From assembly GCA_035690495.1 (NCBI GenBank), contig DASSKK010000076.1, positions 1-51,314 of the forward strand: a stretch of 51,314 nt of DNA, written 5' to 3'. Within the stretch, counting starts at the first letter, position 1. Each line of letters starts with the position of its first letter. The position numbers and the translations under genes are program-made. Under the pieces are notes generated by a model. It searched no databases. It saw only the letters and a program-made list of their open reading frames with translations, and was not told the origin of the DNA. The DNA is from DASSKK01 sp035690495 (GTDB lineage: Bacteria; Actinomycetota; Actinomycetes; Propionibacteriales; Nocardioidaceae). Below, in pieces: positions 16,219 to 24,512 of the stretch.

Positions 16219-17193
16219 CTAGGAGAGCAGGCGGGCTGCTTCGAGCGCCCAGTAGGTGAGCACCACGTCGGCTCCGGCCCGCCGGATCGACGTGAGCGTC
16301 TCGAGGATCGCCGCCTCGCGGTCGATCCAGCCGTTCGCCGCAGCCGCCTCGACCATGGCGTACTCCCCCGAGATGTTGTACGCCGCGACCGGCACCCGGA
16401 CGGCCTGGCGCACCGCATGCAGCACGTCGAGGTAGGCCAGCGCCGGCTTGACCATCACGATGTCGGCGCCCTCCTCCACGTCGAGCAGCGCCTCCCGGAC
16501 TCCCTCGCGCAGGTTGCGCGAGTCCTGCTGGTAGGTGCGGCGGTCACCGTGCAGCGAGGAGTCGACCGCCTCCCGGAAGGGCCCGAAGAACGCCGAGGCG
16601 TACTTCGCGGAGTAGGCCAGGATGGCCACGTCCTGGTGGCCGCCGCCGTCCAGCGCCGCGCGGATCGCGCCGACCTGGCCGTCCATCATCCCGCTCGGCC
16701 CGACCACGTCGACCCCGGCCGCCGCCTGGGCCAGCGCCATCTCGGCGTACACCTTCAGCGTCGCGTCGTTGTCGACCGCCCCACGGTCGTCGAGCACGCC
16801 GCAGTGGCCGTGGTCGGTGAACTCGTCCACGCACAGATCCGCCATCACCGGAAGCGCGTCGCCGGCCTCGGCGACACAGTCGGCGATCGCCACGTTCAGG
16901 ATCCCGGACGGGTCGACGGCGCCGCTGCCGACTGCGTCCTTGCGGGCGGGTACGCCGAACAGCATCACGCCTCCGAGACCCGCGGCCGCGGCCTCGCCGA
17001 CCGCCTTGCGCAGCGAGTCGCGGGTGTGCTGCACGACGCCGGGCATGCTCGAGATCGGCACCGGCTCGGCGGCGTCCTCGCGCACGAACATCGGCAGCAC
17101 GAGGTGCCCCGGCGACAGGGACGTCTCGGCGGCCAGCGACCGCAGCGCCGGAGTGCGGCGCAGCCGCCGCGGACGGACCTCGGGGAAAGGCAT
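16219..17193 (-). CDS. hemB: Porphobilinogen synthase (delta-aminolevulinate dehydratase)
   Basis: This 324-residue enzyme condenses two 5-aminolevulinate molecules into porphobilinogen. Both active-site lysine regions are present (AYSAKYASAFFGPFR and IVMVKPALAYLD). The metal-site loop reads DLCVDEFTDHGHCG and keeps two of the three cysteines of the zinc form with Asp in the middle position, as in many actinobacteria. I chose the ATG at 17193 by family N-terminus (MPFPEVRPRRLRRTPALR). A second in-frame ATG at 17217 is possible. It lies downstream of hemD, separated by a remnant on the other strand. Confidence 0.95.
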   Translation of the reverse strand: MPFPEVRPRRLRRTPALRSLAAETSLSPGHLVLPMFVREDAAEPVPISSMPGVVQHTRDSLRKAVGEAAAAGLGGVMLFGVPARKDAVGSGAVDPSGILNVAIADCVAEAGDALPVMADLCVDEFTDHGHCGVLDDRGAVDNDATLKVYAEMALAQAAAGVDVVGPSGMMDGQVGAIRAALDGGGHQDVAILAYSAKYASAFFGPFREAVDSSLHGDRRTYQQDSRNLREGVREALLDVEEGADIVMVKPALAYLDVLHAVRQAVRVPVAAYNISGEYAMVEAAAANGWIDREAAILETLTSIRRAGADVVLTYWALEAARLLS

Positions 17194-17250
17194 GTCTCCA
17201 GTTTGCCAGTGGGCCATTGCGAAGTCTCACGCCGAGTGGCTGAATGCCTC

Positions 17251-17358
17251 ATGAGCAGCGATCACTCCACCATGGCCGAACTGTCCGAGACGATTGCCAA
17301 GAGCAGGATCGAAGCGTTCTCCGACGACGTGATCGCCGTCGCCATCAAGAACTCCGGA
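17251..17358 (+). pseudogene. Remnant of a TMEM175/DUF1211-family channel gene
   Basis: The plus strand encodes MSSDHSTMAELSETIAKSR followed by IEAFSDDVIAVAIK. This matches the start of TMEM175-type proteins, whose first helix carries the hallmark RxxAFSDGVIAIAI. The homology stops after about 36 residues, in the middle of the first membrane helix, and runs into the end of hemD on the opposite strand. Only the N-terminus survives, so this is a truncated relic stranded between hemB and hemD. A functional short peptide cannot be excluded but is unlikely. Confidence 0.65.
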
Positions 17359-17384
17359 GGCCGACGGGTAGGGCGGGCTCGTGG

Positions 17385-19130
17385 TCAGGTGGCCTTGCGG
17401 CGCGCCGAGGAGGCCTGACGCGGCCGACGCTCGGACGGCTTGGTGACCGGGTGCCCCGCCTCGATCAGGGAGGCTCGGCGGGCCGCGCCGAAGTCGGCAA
17501 GCGCGTCCACCAGCACCTCCACGGACGGCGAGGGGGCGAGTACGTCGACACGCAGGCCATGCTCCTCGGCGGTCTTCGCAGTCGCCGGCCCGATCGCCGC
17601 GATCACCGTCGACGGGTGCGGCTTCCCGGCGATGCCGACCAGGTTGCGCACCGTCGACGACGAGGTGAACACCACCGCGTCGAACTTGCCGGACTTGATC
17701 GCGTCGCGGGTCGGCGCCGGCGGCGGGGCGGCCCGAACCGTCCGGTACGCCGTCACGTCGTCCACCTCCCAGCCGAGCTCGACCAGCCCGGCGACAAGGG
17801 TCTCGGTGGCGATGTCGGCGCGCGGCAGGAACACCCGGTTGATCGGGTCGAGCAGGTCGTCGTAAGGCGGCCACTCCTCCAGCAGTCCGCGCGAGGACTG
17901 CTCGCCGGAGGCCACCAGGTCGGGGTGCAGGCCCCACGCCTCAAGCGACGCGGAGGTCTTCTCGCCCACGGCGGCGATCTTCAGGCCGGAGAACGCACGC
18001 GCGTCCAGGCCGTACTCGTCGAACTTCTCGCGCACCGCACGCACCGCGTTGACCGACGTGAACGCGATCCACTCGTAGCGGCCCTCGACCAGGCCGCGGA
18101 TCGCCTTGTCCATCTGCTGGGGGTTCCGCGGCGGCTCGACCGAGATCGTCGGCACCTCCTCGGGCACCGCGCCGAAACCGCGCAGCCCGGCCGACAGCGA
18201 CCCGGCCTGCTCCTTGGTGCGCGGCACCAGCACCCGCCAGCCGAACAGCGGCTTGGTCTCGAACCAGGACAACGTCGCGCGCAGGTCCACGACGTCTCCG
18301 ACCACGGTGACCGCGGGCGGGCTCATCCGCGCCGAACGCGCGTCGGCGGCGATCCGGTCGAGCGTGGAGACCACGGTCCGCTGCCGGGTCGAGGTGCCCA
18401 CCCGGGTCATCGCGACCGGCGTCTCCGGCGACCGCCCGGCGGCGACGAGCGCCTTGGCGATCTCGCCGATCGAGGCCACCGCCGACAGCAGCACCAGGGT
18501 GCGGTCGTCGCCGTACGCCGACCAGTCGATCCTGCTCTCCGCGCAGGTGACCACGCAGACCTCGTTGCTCTTCTTCACCGTCAGCGGAATCCCCGCGTAC
18601 GCCGGCACCGCGGTCGCCGAGGAGACACCGGGGACGATCTCGAAGCCGATGCCGGCCTTCACGCAGGCCTGTGCCTCGTCCGGACCGGTCGCGTAGAGGA
18701 ACGGGTCGCCGGACAGCAGGCGTACGACGCGGCGGCCGGTCTTGGCCTGCTTGACCACCACCTTCGCGCGTCCGGCGTGCGTCAACGGCTGACCGTCCTG
18801 ACCGAACCCGCCGTCGACCACCTCCGCGCTCACACCGAGGGAGGCGATCAGGTCGACGTGGTCGGCCGTCTCTGTGATCACGATCTCGGCGCTCCGCAGC
18901 AGGTCGCGCGCCCGGACGGTGAGCAGGTCCGGGTCGCCGGGACCGCTGCCAACGAACGACACGAAGCCGGTCGGCAGGTAGCCGCGCGCGGGTGCCTTCG
19001 AGGACCGCGCGCGTGTCTTCGCCGCGTTCGTCCTCGTGGCGGTCTTGGTCTTGGTGCGGGTCTTGGCTGGGGTGGTGCTCACAGTCGCCTTCTTGCTCGT
19101 CGGGTTGGGCTGTGTGGTCGTGCGGGTCAT
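17385..19130 (-). CDS. hemD: Fused uroporphyrinogen-III C-methyltransferase / uroporphyrinogen-III synthase
   Basis: This is a 581-residue two-domain enzyme. After a Lys/Thr/Arg-rich low-complexity N-terminus (about residues 1-50), residues 52-290 form a SUMT/CobA methyltransferase. Its motifs are FVGSGPGDPDLLTVRARDLL, LLSGDPFLYATG and VPGVSSATAVPAYAGIPLT. Residues 300-555 form uroporphyrinogen-III synthase (VLVPRTKEQAGSLSAGL, FTSVNAVRAV, VVFTSSSTVRNLVG). It can therefore feed both haem and sirohaem/corrin branches. The ATG overlaps the hemC stop as ATGA, which places it in the rex-hemACD operon. The basic extension is unusual in its repetitiveness (KTRTKTKTATRTNAAKTRAR). Confidence 0.95.
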   Translation of the reverse strand: MTRTTTQPNPTSKKATVSTTPAKTRTKTKTATRTNAAKTRARSSKAPARGYLPTGFVSFVGSGPGDPDLLTVRARDLLRSAEIVITETADHVDLIASLGVSAEVVDGGFGQDGQPLTHAGRAKVVVKQAKTGRRVVRLLSGDPFLYATGPDEAQACVKAGIGFEIVPGVSSATAVPAYAGIPLTVKKSNEVCVVTCAESRIDWSAYGDDRTLVLLSAVASIGEIAKALVAAGRSPETPVAMTRVGTSTRQRTVVSTLDRIAADARSARMSPPAVTVVGDVVDLRATLSWFETKPLFGWRVLVPRTKEQAGSLSAGLRGFGAVPEEVPTISVEPPRNPQQMDKAIRGLVEGRYEWIAFTSVNAVRAVREKFDEYGLDARAFSGLKIAAVGEKTSASLEAWGLHPDLVASGEQSSRGLLEEWPPYDDLLDPINRVFLPRADIATETLVAGLVELGWEVDDVTAYRTVRAAPPPAPTRDAIKSGKFDAVVFTSSSTVRNLVGIAGKPHPSTVIAAIGPATAKTAEEHGLRVDVLAPSPSVEVLVDALADFGAARRASLIEAGHPVTKPSERRPRQASSARRKAT

Positions 19131-20062
19131 GAGGCGCGCTCCTCGACCAGGGCGGCCGCGCCCTGGCTCATCATCTGCTCTCCGAGCCGGCTGCCCACGG
19201 CTTCGGCGTCGTCTGGGTCTCCGGTGTGGGATGCGCGAACGGCCACCGTGCCGTCACGCGAGAGCGCGACCGCACGCACCCACACCTGCTCTCCGTCCTC
19301 TCCCTCCGCAAGCTCGGCGAGCGCGCCGACCGGGGCCGAGCAGCCCGCCTCGAGGGCGGCGAGCACTCCGCGTTCGGCGGCCGTGGTGAGCCGGGCGGGG
19401 CGGTCGTCCAAGGCCTGTCGTACGTCGGCGGCCAGTCCGGTGTCGCTTGCGCGGCACTCCACTGCCAGCGCACCCTGCCCGGGCGCCGGCAGCATCTGCA
19501 ACGGGTCGAGAACCTCGGTCGCCTCCGCGAGCCGGCCCAGCCGGGCCAGACCCGCTCGGGCCAGCACCACGCCGTCCAGCTCACCCTCGGCCACCTTGCG
19601 GAGCCGGGTGTCCACGTTGCCGCGGATGTCGACGACCTGCAACCCGAGACCGAGCGCGTGCAGCTGTGCCGCGCGCCTGGGGGAGCCGGTGCCGATCCGG
19701 GAGCCTGGCGGCAGCTCGCCCAATGTGAGACCGTCGCGGGCCACCAGCGCGTCGCGGGGGTCCTCTCGGGGCGGGACCGCGGCCAGCTCGATCCGGTCCG
19801 GGAGCGCGGTCGGCAGGTCCTTCAACGAGTGCACGGCCAGGTCGACGGCGCCGTCGGCCAGGGCGGCGCGCAGCGCGGAGACGAACACCCCGACACCGCC
19901 GAACGACGCCAACGGCGCCGAGGAGACATCGCCCTGCGTGCTCACGTCGACCAGCTCGACGTCGCAGCCGAGCCGCTGGCGCAGCTGGTCGGCGACCCCG
20001 CCGGACTGCGCGCGGGCCAGCGTGGAGGCACGGGTGCCGACACGGATCTTCCTCGTTGCCAT
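19127..20062 (-). CDS. hemC: Hydroxymethylbilane synthase (porphobilinogen deaminase)
   Basis: This 311-residue enzyme polymerises four porphobilinogens to hydroxymethylbilane. The N-terminal RKIRVGTRASTLARAQ, the catalytic block VDLAVHSLKDLPT and the dipyrromethane-cofactor cysteine (Cys241 in ALEAGCSAPVG) are all intact. The ATG at 20062 has AGGAGG 7 nt upstream. A GTG at 20068 that overlaps the hemA stop as GTGA is an alternative start and would add two residues. It is the third gene of the rex-hemA-hemC-hemD transcription unit. Confidence 0.95.
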   Translation of the reverse strand: MATRKIRVGTRASTLARAQSGGVADQLRQRLGCDVELVDVSTQGDVSSAPLASFGGVGVFVSALRAALADGAVDLAVHSLKDLPTALPDRIELAAVPPREDPRDALVARDGLTLGELPPGSRIGTGSPRRAAQLHALGLGLQVVDIRGNVDTRLRKVAEGELDGVVLARAGLARLGRLAEATEVLDPLQMLPAPGQGALAVECRASDTGLAADVRQALDDRPARLTTAAERGVLAALEAGCSAPVGALAELAEGEDGEQVWVRAVALSRDGTVAVRASHTGDPDDAEAVGSRLGEQMMSQGAAALVEERAS

Positions 20063-20064
20063 GC

Positions 20065-21405
20065 TCACACCTCCTCCGGCCGGGTCACGGCCTCGACCGC
20101 GTCCGGGTCGAGGGAGAACAGCTCGGCGAGCGCGGTCGCGTAGGAGACCGCGCCGGTCTCGTTGGCGAGCTCCTTGACGCGCACGGTCGGCTGATGCAGC
20201 AGCTTGTCGGCGACACGGCGTACGGCGTGCTCGACCTCGGCCCGCTGACGCGGCTCCAGCTCGGGGAGCCGCTGCAGGAGCCGGGCCATCTCGGCGTCGA
20301 CCACGCCGGTGGCCATCGTGCGCAGCGCGACCAGGGTCGGCGTGACGCTCGCCGCATGTCGCGCGGCGAGGAAGGCGGCGATCTCCTGGGCCACCACCTC
20401 GCGCACGGCGGCCACGTCGCCGGCGTCCGGGTCCTCGTTGAGCTGCTCAGCGAGGGACGCGAGGTCCACCAGGGCGATGCCGGGCAGCCGCGCGACCGCC
20501 GGGTCGACGTCGTGCGGCAGCGCAAGGTCGACCACGGCCAGCGTCCGCTCCGGGTCCGCGGCGCGCGCGGCCACGATCCGCGACAACGGCAGGACGACTC
20601 CGGTGGCCCCGGTGCAGGAGACGAGCACGTCGGCGGTGCCGATCTCGATGTCCACCTCCGGAAGCGGCACCGCGCGCGCGGCGTACAGGTCGGCCAGGTG
20701 CTCCGCATTGGCGAGGGTGCGGCTGGCCACCACCACGTCGGCCGCGCCCAGCCGGGTGAGGGTCGCGACCGCGAGCCCGGCCATCGAGCCCGCACCGATC
20801 ACCACCACCCGCTTGCCGCGGACCGCACCGACGTGGGCGGCGGCACGCTCCAGGGCCACGGAGACCAGCGACGGGGCGGCGTGGTCGATGTCGGTCTCCG
20901 CATGGACCCGCTTGCCGACCCGCAGGGCCTGCTGGAAGAGCTCGTTCAGGGCCGGCCCGACAGTGCCGGCCTCCTGGCCGAGCCTGAGGGCGTTGCGGGT
21001 CTGCCCGAGGATCTGGCTCTCGCCGACCACCATGGAGTCCAGGCCGGACACGACGTTGAACAGGTGCGAGACCGCGCCGTCGTCGTAGTGGACGTACAGG
21101 TGCGGCACGATCTCCTCGGAAGCGGCCAGCGCCTCCGCGCCCCAGGGTTCGTCGGGGCTGGTGGGTCCCTGCTCGGGCAGTGCGCACAGCATCCTGGACA
21201 CTGACTCGACGCTGCCGTGGAAGCGGTTCACCTCGGCATAGATCTCGACCCGGTTGCAGGTGGCGAGCACGGTCGCCTCCACCACGTGCTCGGCTGTGGA
21301 CAGCGCGTGCAACAGCTTGTCGAGCCCGTCGGCATCGAGCGTGAGCCGCTCGAGCACGGGCACCGGTGCGGTCTTGTGCGAGACCCCGACGACGAGGACG
21401 CTCAC
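20065..21405 (-). CDS. hemA: Glutamyl-tRNA reductase
   Basis: This 446-residue enzyme performs the first committed step of the C5 pathway and reduces glutamyl-tRNA to glutamate-1-semialdehyde. The catalytic cysteine is Cys50 in VLATCNRVEIY. GESQILGQTRNAL, the NADPH-binding VVVIGAGSMAGLA and the C-terminal dimerisation helices are present. The GTG start at 21405 overlaps the rex stop as GTGA. The product would be used by HemL, encoded about 5 kb away in the cytochrome operon. Confidence 0.96.
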   Translation of the reverse strand: MSVLVVGVSHKTAPVPVLERLTLDADGLDKLLHALSTAEHVVEATVLATCNRVEIYAEVNRFHGSVESVSRMLCALPEQGPTSPDEPWGAEALAASEEIVPHLYVHYDDGAVSHLFNVVSGLDSMVVGESQILGQTRNALRLGQEAGTVGPALNELFQQALRVGKRVHAETDIDHAAPSLVSVALERAAAHVGAVRGKRVVVIGAGSMAGLAVATLTRLGAADVVVASRTLANAEHLADLYAARAVPLPEVDIEIGTADVLVSCTGATGVVLPLSRIVAARAADPERTLAVVDLALPHDVDPAVARLPGIALVDLASLAEQLNEDPDAGDVAAVREVVAQEIAAFLAARHAASVTPTLVALRTMATGVVDAEMARLLQRLPELEPRQRAEVEHAVRRVADKLLHQPTVRVKELANETGAVSYATALAELFSLDPDAVEAVTRPEEV

Positions 21406-22253
21406 GCCTTCGCCACCTCCGCGGCGTTCACGGGGTCGACGGGTCCGACGGCGTCGAGCACGCCGCTCTTGAACCCGTCGACTGGATCGGTGGGGCGCCG
21501 GGGGCCCGCTCCAGTCTTGCCGGCCTCGCCCAGAGCGTTGCGCTGCTCGTGGTAGGCCAGGATCTGCAGCTCGATGGACAAGTCGACCTTGCGGACGTGC
21601 ACGCCCTCCGGGACGGTCAGCACGGTGGGCGCGAAGTTCAAGATGCTGCGTACGCCGGAGCCGACGAGCCGGTCGCAGACCTGCTGAGCGGCCGCGGCCG
21701 GAGTGGCGATGACGCCGATCGCGATGTCGAGCTCGGCGACGATGCGCTCGATGTCGTCGGCGCTGTGCACCGGCAGCCCGGACACCGTCTCGCCGTACCT
21801 CGCCGGGTCGATGTCCATCAGCGCCGCGATGCGGAAACCGCGCGAGCGGAAGCCGGCGTAGTTGGCGAGCGCGTGCCCGAGGTTGCCGATCCCGACGATG
21901 ACCACCGGCCAGTCCTGGGTCACCCCGATCTCGCGGGCGATCTGGTAGCGGAGGTACTCGACCTCGTAGCCCACCCCGCGGGTGCCGTAGGAGCCGAGGT
22001 AGGACAGGTCCTTGCGGAGCTTGGCGCTGTTCACCCCGGCGGCCGAGGCGAGCTCCTCGCTGGAGCAGGTGGCGATGCCCCTCTCGGAGAGTGCCACCAG
22101 CGCGCGCAGGTAGATCGGCAGCCGTGCGATGGTCGCCTCCGGGGTGCCACGCCCCGCGCCGCCGGCGGAGCCGTCAGCGCGTCGTACGGCGGAACCACCC
22201 CCGGCCCCGACAGGCCCGACGGCCCGTTTGCGGTGCGTACGCGGTGTGCTCAA
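21402..22253 (-). CDS. rex: Redox-sensing transcriptional repressor Rex
   Basis: This 283-residue NADH/NAD+-responsive repressor has a winged-helix domain at about residues 40-95 (RLPIYLRALVALSERGIATCSSEELA, SAKLRKDLSYLGSYGTRGVGYEV). A Rossmann domain starts at GIGNLGHALANY (residues 121 on). The start is a TTG at 22253 with AGGAG 5 nt upstream. An Arg/Gly-rich N-terminal extension of about 38 residues is poorly conserved. It heads the hemA-hemC-hemD operon, the same arrangement as rex-hemACD in Streptomyces, where Rex controls its own operon. Confidence 0.94.
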   Translation of the reverse strand: MSTPRTHRKRAVGPVGAGGGSAVRRADGSAGGAGRGTPEATIARLPIYLRALVALSERGIATCSSEELASAAGVNSAKLRKDLSYLGSYGTRGVGYEVEYLRYQIAREIGVTQDWPVVIVGIGNLGHALANYAGFRSRGFRIAALMDIDPARYGETVSGLPVHSADDIERIVAELDIAIGVIATPAAAAQQVCDRLVGSGVRSILNFAPTVLTVPEGVHVRKVDLSIELQILAYHEQRNALGEAGKTGAGPRRPTDPVDGFKSGVLDAVGPVDPVNAAEVAKA

Positions 22254-22324
22254 CGAGTCTCCTGCTGGTGGATCGTGCTGCCCCCATGCCGGGGCCCCGG
22301 CCCGCAGCCTGACTCACTTTAGGA

Positions 22325-22346
22325 GTTTGTGAACGCGGGAACAAAC
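22325..22346. promoter_or_regulatory. Candidate Rex operator upstream of rex
   Basis: GTTTGT at 22325 and ACAAAC at 22341 form a perfect 6-bp inverted repeat. The enclosed sequence TTGTGAACGCGGGAACAA fits the TTGTGAA-N4-TTCACAA Rex consensus fully in the left half and at four of seven positions in the right half. It lies about 70 nt before the rex start codon, as expected for autoregulation. The assignment is by motif and location only. Confidence 0.55.
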
Positions 22347-22356
22347 TGAGCGCACC

Positions 22357-22623
22357 TCAACGAGCCTGGTGGAGGGCGGCGCGGAGCCGGGAGGGGTCGA
22401 CCCGCCAGAAGTCGTGCTGGGCCCCGTCGACGAACGTGACCGGGATCTGCTCGCCGTACGCAGCGAACAACTCCTCCGATCCGGTGATGTCCACCTCGCG
22501 GTAGCCCTCCCCCAGCTCGGCGCACACCTGCTCGACGACCACGCGTGCGTCGTCGCACAGGTGACAGCCGGGCTTGGAGTAGAGCAGCACGCGCGGCGGC
22601 GTGCTCGTCTGCTGTGCGCCCAC
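22357..22623 (-). CDS. Glutaredoxin-like protein (CxxC)
   Basis: This 88-residue thioredoxin-fold protein has the redox motif PRVLLYSKPGCHLCDDA at the N-terminus and the cis-proline region EQIPVTFVDGAQHDFWRVD. It matches the small DUF836/glutaredoxin-like proteins encoded upstream of hemA in actinobacteria (Rv0508-type). I start at the GTG at 22623 (VGAQQTSTPPRV). The longer open frame upstream runs into the divergent HAD gene. The role is presumably thiol-disulfide exchange; the partner is unknown. Confidence 0.82.
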   Translation of the reverse strand: MGAQQTSTPPRVLLYSKPGCHLCDDARVVVEQVCAELGEGYREVDITGSEELFAAYGEQIPVTFVDGAQHDFWRVDPSRLRAALHQAR

Positions 22624-22676
22624 GGCCTCGAGTCTGGCACGGGCGGCGGGGCGGCACGGGCCACTACGCTGAGCCC

Positions 22677-23579
22677 GTGCCCAGACCAGCCGCCGGCCGT
22701 CGAAGCCGACGCTCGGAGAGCCCCGCCGACCTGCGGGCCCGGTCGGTGCTGGCCGGGGAGGCCGCCGCAGCCGCCGCCGAGGTGGAGTCGGCCCTCGCAC
22801 CGGCCGCGGATCCCGGCGCCGCTGCGTTCTTCGACGTCGACAACACGGTGATGCAGGGCGCCACGATCTTCCACCTCGCCCGCGGTCTGCACCGCCGGCA
22901 GTTCTTCACCACCCGCGAGATCCTCGCCGCGGCCTGGAAGCAGGCCTATTTCCGGGTGGTGGGAGTCGAGGACCCGGACCACGTGGCGCACGCGCGCACG
23001 TCGGCGCTGGCGGTCATCAAGGGACACCGGGTCGCCGACCTCGAGGCGATCGGCGAGGAGATCTTCGACGAGGTGATGGCCCGCAGGATCTGGCCGGGGA
23101 CCCGTGCCCTGGCGCAGCTACACCTCGACCAGGGCGAGCGGGTGTGGCTGGTGACCGCGGCCCCGGTGGAGATCGCCCGGATCATCGCCCGCCGGCTGGG
23201 CCTGACCGGCGCGCTGGGCACGGTCTCCGAGCACGTGGACGGGGTCTACACCGGCCGGCTGGTGGACCAGATGCTGCACGGCCCGGCCAAGGCCGAGGCG
23301 GTGCGGGCGCTCGCCGAGCGGGAGGGGCTGGACCTGGCGCGCTGCTCGGCGTACTCCGACTCCGCCAACGACCTGCCGATGCTGCGACTGGTCGGCCACC
23401 CGTGCGTGATCAACCCGGACGCCCGGCTGCGGGAGCACGCGAAGGCACACGGGTGGCGGATCCGCGACTACCGGACCGGCCGCAAGGCCGCCCGGGCAGG
23501 TCTGGTGGCCGCGGGGCTGACGGGGGCAGCCACCGGGACCGTCGCGGCCGGTCTGGCGCTGCGCCGGCGGGTGCGCTGA
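22677..23579 (+). CDS. HAD-IB family phosphatase, SerB1-like
   Basis: This 300-residue protein contains the HAD motifs: AAFFDVDNTVMQGATIFHLARGL (motif I, DVDNT in place of DxDGT), VWLVTAAPVEIARIIA (motif II), MLHGPAKAEAVRALAE (conserved Lys) and AYSDSANDLPMLRLVGHPCVINPD (motif III/IV). It resembles SerB1/Rv0505c-type actinobacterial phosphatases that sit next to the haem genes. True phosphoserine activity is uncertain. The GTG at 22677 lies 7 nt after a TACGCT -10-like box, which implies a leaderless mRNA. The C-terminus carries a small hydrophobic Ala/Gly helix and basic tail. Confidence 0.85.
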   Translation: MPRPAAGRRSRRSESPADLRARSVLAGEAAAAAAEVESALAPAADPGAAAFFDVDNTVMQGATIFHLARGLHRRQFFTTREILAAAWKQAYFRVVGVEDPDHVAHARTSALAVIKGHRVADLEAIGEEIFDEVMARRIWPGTRALAQLHLDQGERVWLVTAAPVEIARIIARRLGLTGALGTVSEHVDGVYTGRLVDQMLHGPAKAEAVRALAEREGLDLARCSAYSDSANDLPMLRLVGHPCVINPDARLREHAKAHGWRIRDYRTGRKAARAGLVAAGLTGAATGTVAAGLALRRRVR

Positions 23580-23708
23580 CCTTCCGAGGCGTGTGGCGGA
23601 CGACGTAGGTTTGTGACGCGGCCCACGGGGGAACGTGCAACCGTAAGTTACTCACGGGTTCACAGCGGCCGTGCAGCGGCCTACGCTGGGGTAGCTGGAG
23701 GGAGCCAG

Positions 23709-24512
23709 ATGTTCACGGCTGAGGCGGAGTTCCACCGCGGGCTCGATGCCCTGCGCGTGGCCGTGCTCAGCGTGCTGGAGCCCGCTCCCCTCGCCTCGAC
23801 CGGCTGGCTGGCCGCGGAGTCGGTGCGCGAGCAGCCCACGCGCCGTCGTACGCCGAGAGCATCCGGGACGCGCGGGCGCGGCAGCACTCCCTCCCCCCGC
23901 AGCCCGGTCGGGCGGGACGACGACGACTCCTCCCGGGCCACCTCCTCCGAGCAGGACGAGACCGAGGCCACCAGGCTGATCGCACTCGTGGAGCTGGCCC
24001 GGGGAGGCGACTGCGAGGCGTTCGGCCTGCTCTACGACCACTACCATCTGTCGATCTACCGGTTCTGCTACCACCGGCTCGGCTCGGTGGCGCTCGCCGA
24101 GGACCTCACCTCCGAGACGTTCTTCCGTGCGCTGCGCGGCATGGCCGGCTTCCGGTGGCAGGGCAAGGACTTCGGGGCGTGGCTGATGACGATCGCGCGC
24201 AACCTGACCGCCGACCACTACAAGGCCGGACGCACCCGCATGGAGTACGCCACCGAGGACATGAGCGCCCACGACGCGCCCACCGAGGGCCCGGAGACCG
24301 CGGTGCTGAGCTCGTTGACCAACGAGGCGCTCCTGCAAGCGCTCACCGAGCTGCCCGCCGAGCAGCAGGAGTGCCTGATCATGCGCTTCCTGCAGGGCTT
24401 GTCGATCGCGGAGACGGCCAAGGTGCTGGGCCGCAGCAGTGGTGCGGTCAAGCAGCTCCAGCTGCGAGGCGTGCGCAACCTGGCCAAGCTGCTCCCGGAG
24501 GACGCTCGATGA
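23709..24512 (+). CDS. bldN: BldN-family ECF sigma factor
   Basis: This is a 267-residue ECF sigma factor. A long Ser/Arg/Thr-rich N-terminal extension (about residues 1-110) precedes region 2 (FGLLYDHYHLSIYRFCYHRLGSVALAEDLTSETFFRALRGM) and region 4 (LPAEQQECLIMRFLQGLSIAETAKVLGRSSGAVKQLQLRGVRNLAKLL). Streptomyces BldN is made with an N-terminal extension that is removed by proteolysis; the extension here may be similar. The gene neighbourhood (hem genes and rex before, RsbN-like after) matches Streptomyces bldN. The ATG at 23709 has GGAGGGA about 6 nt upstream. Upstream frame extension to 23613 is not needed. Confidence 0.85.
   Translation: MFTAEAEFHRGLDALRVAVLSVLEPAPLASTGWLAAESVREQPTRRRTPRASGTRGRGSTPSPRSPVGRDDDDSSRATSSEQDETEATRLIALVELARGGDCEAFGLLYDHYHLSIYRFCYHRLGSVALAEDLTSETFFRALRGMAGFRWQGKDFGAWLMTIARNLTADHYKAGRTRMEYATEDMSAHDAPTEGPETAVLSSLTNEALLQALTELPAEQQECLIMRFLQGLSIAETAKVLGRSSGAVKQLQLRGVRNLAKLLPEDAR

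Noticed and set aside
19127..20068. hemC starting at the GTG at 20068
   Set aside because: The GTGA overlap is attractive, but AGGAGG is ideally spaced for the ATG at 20062. The difference is only two residues.
17244..20177. Very long plus-strand open frame (over 900 codons) opposite hemD and hemC
   Set aside because: It is antisense to two clear enzymes with full motifs, is rich in Arg/His/Gly and has no domain. It arises from high-GC codon bias, apart from the short TMEM175-like start at 17251.
22545..22676. Extended N-terminus of the HAD phosphatase
   Set aside because: The upstream frame lies over the divergent glutaredoxin gene, and the -10 box at 22664 points to the GTG at 22677.
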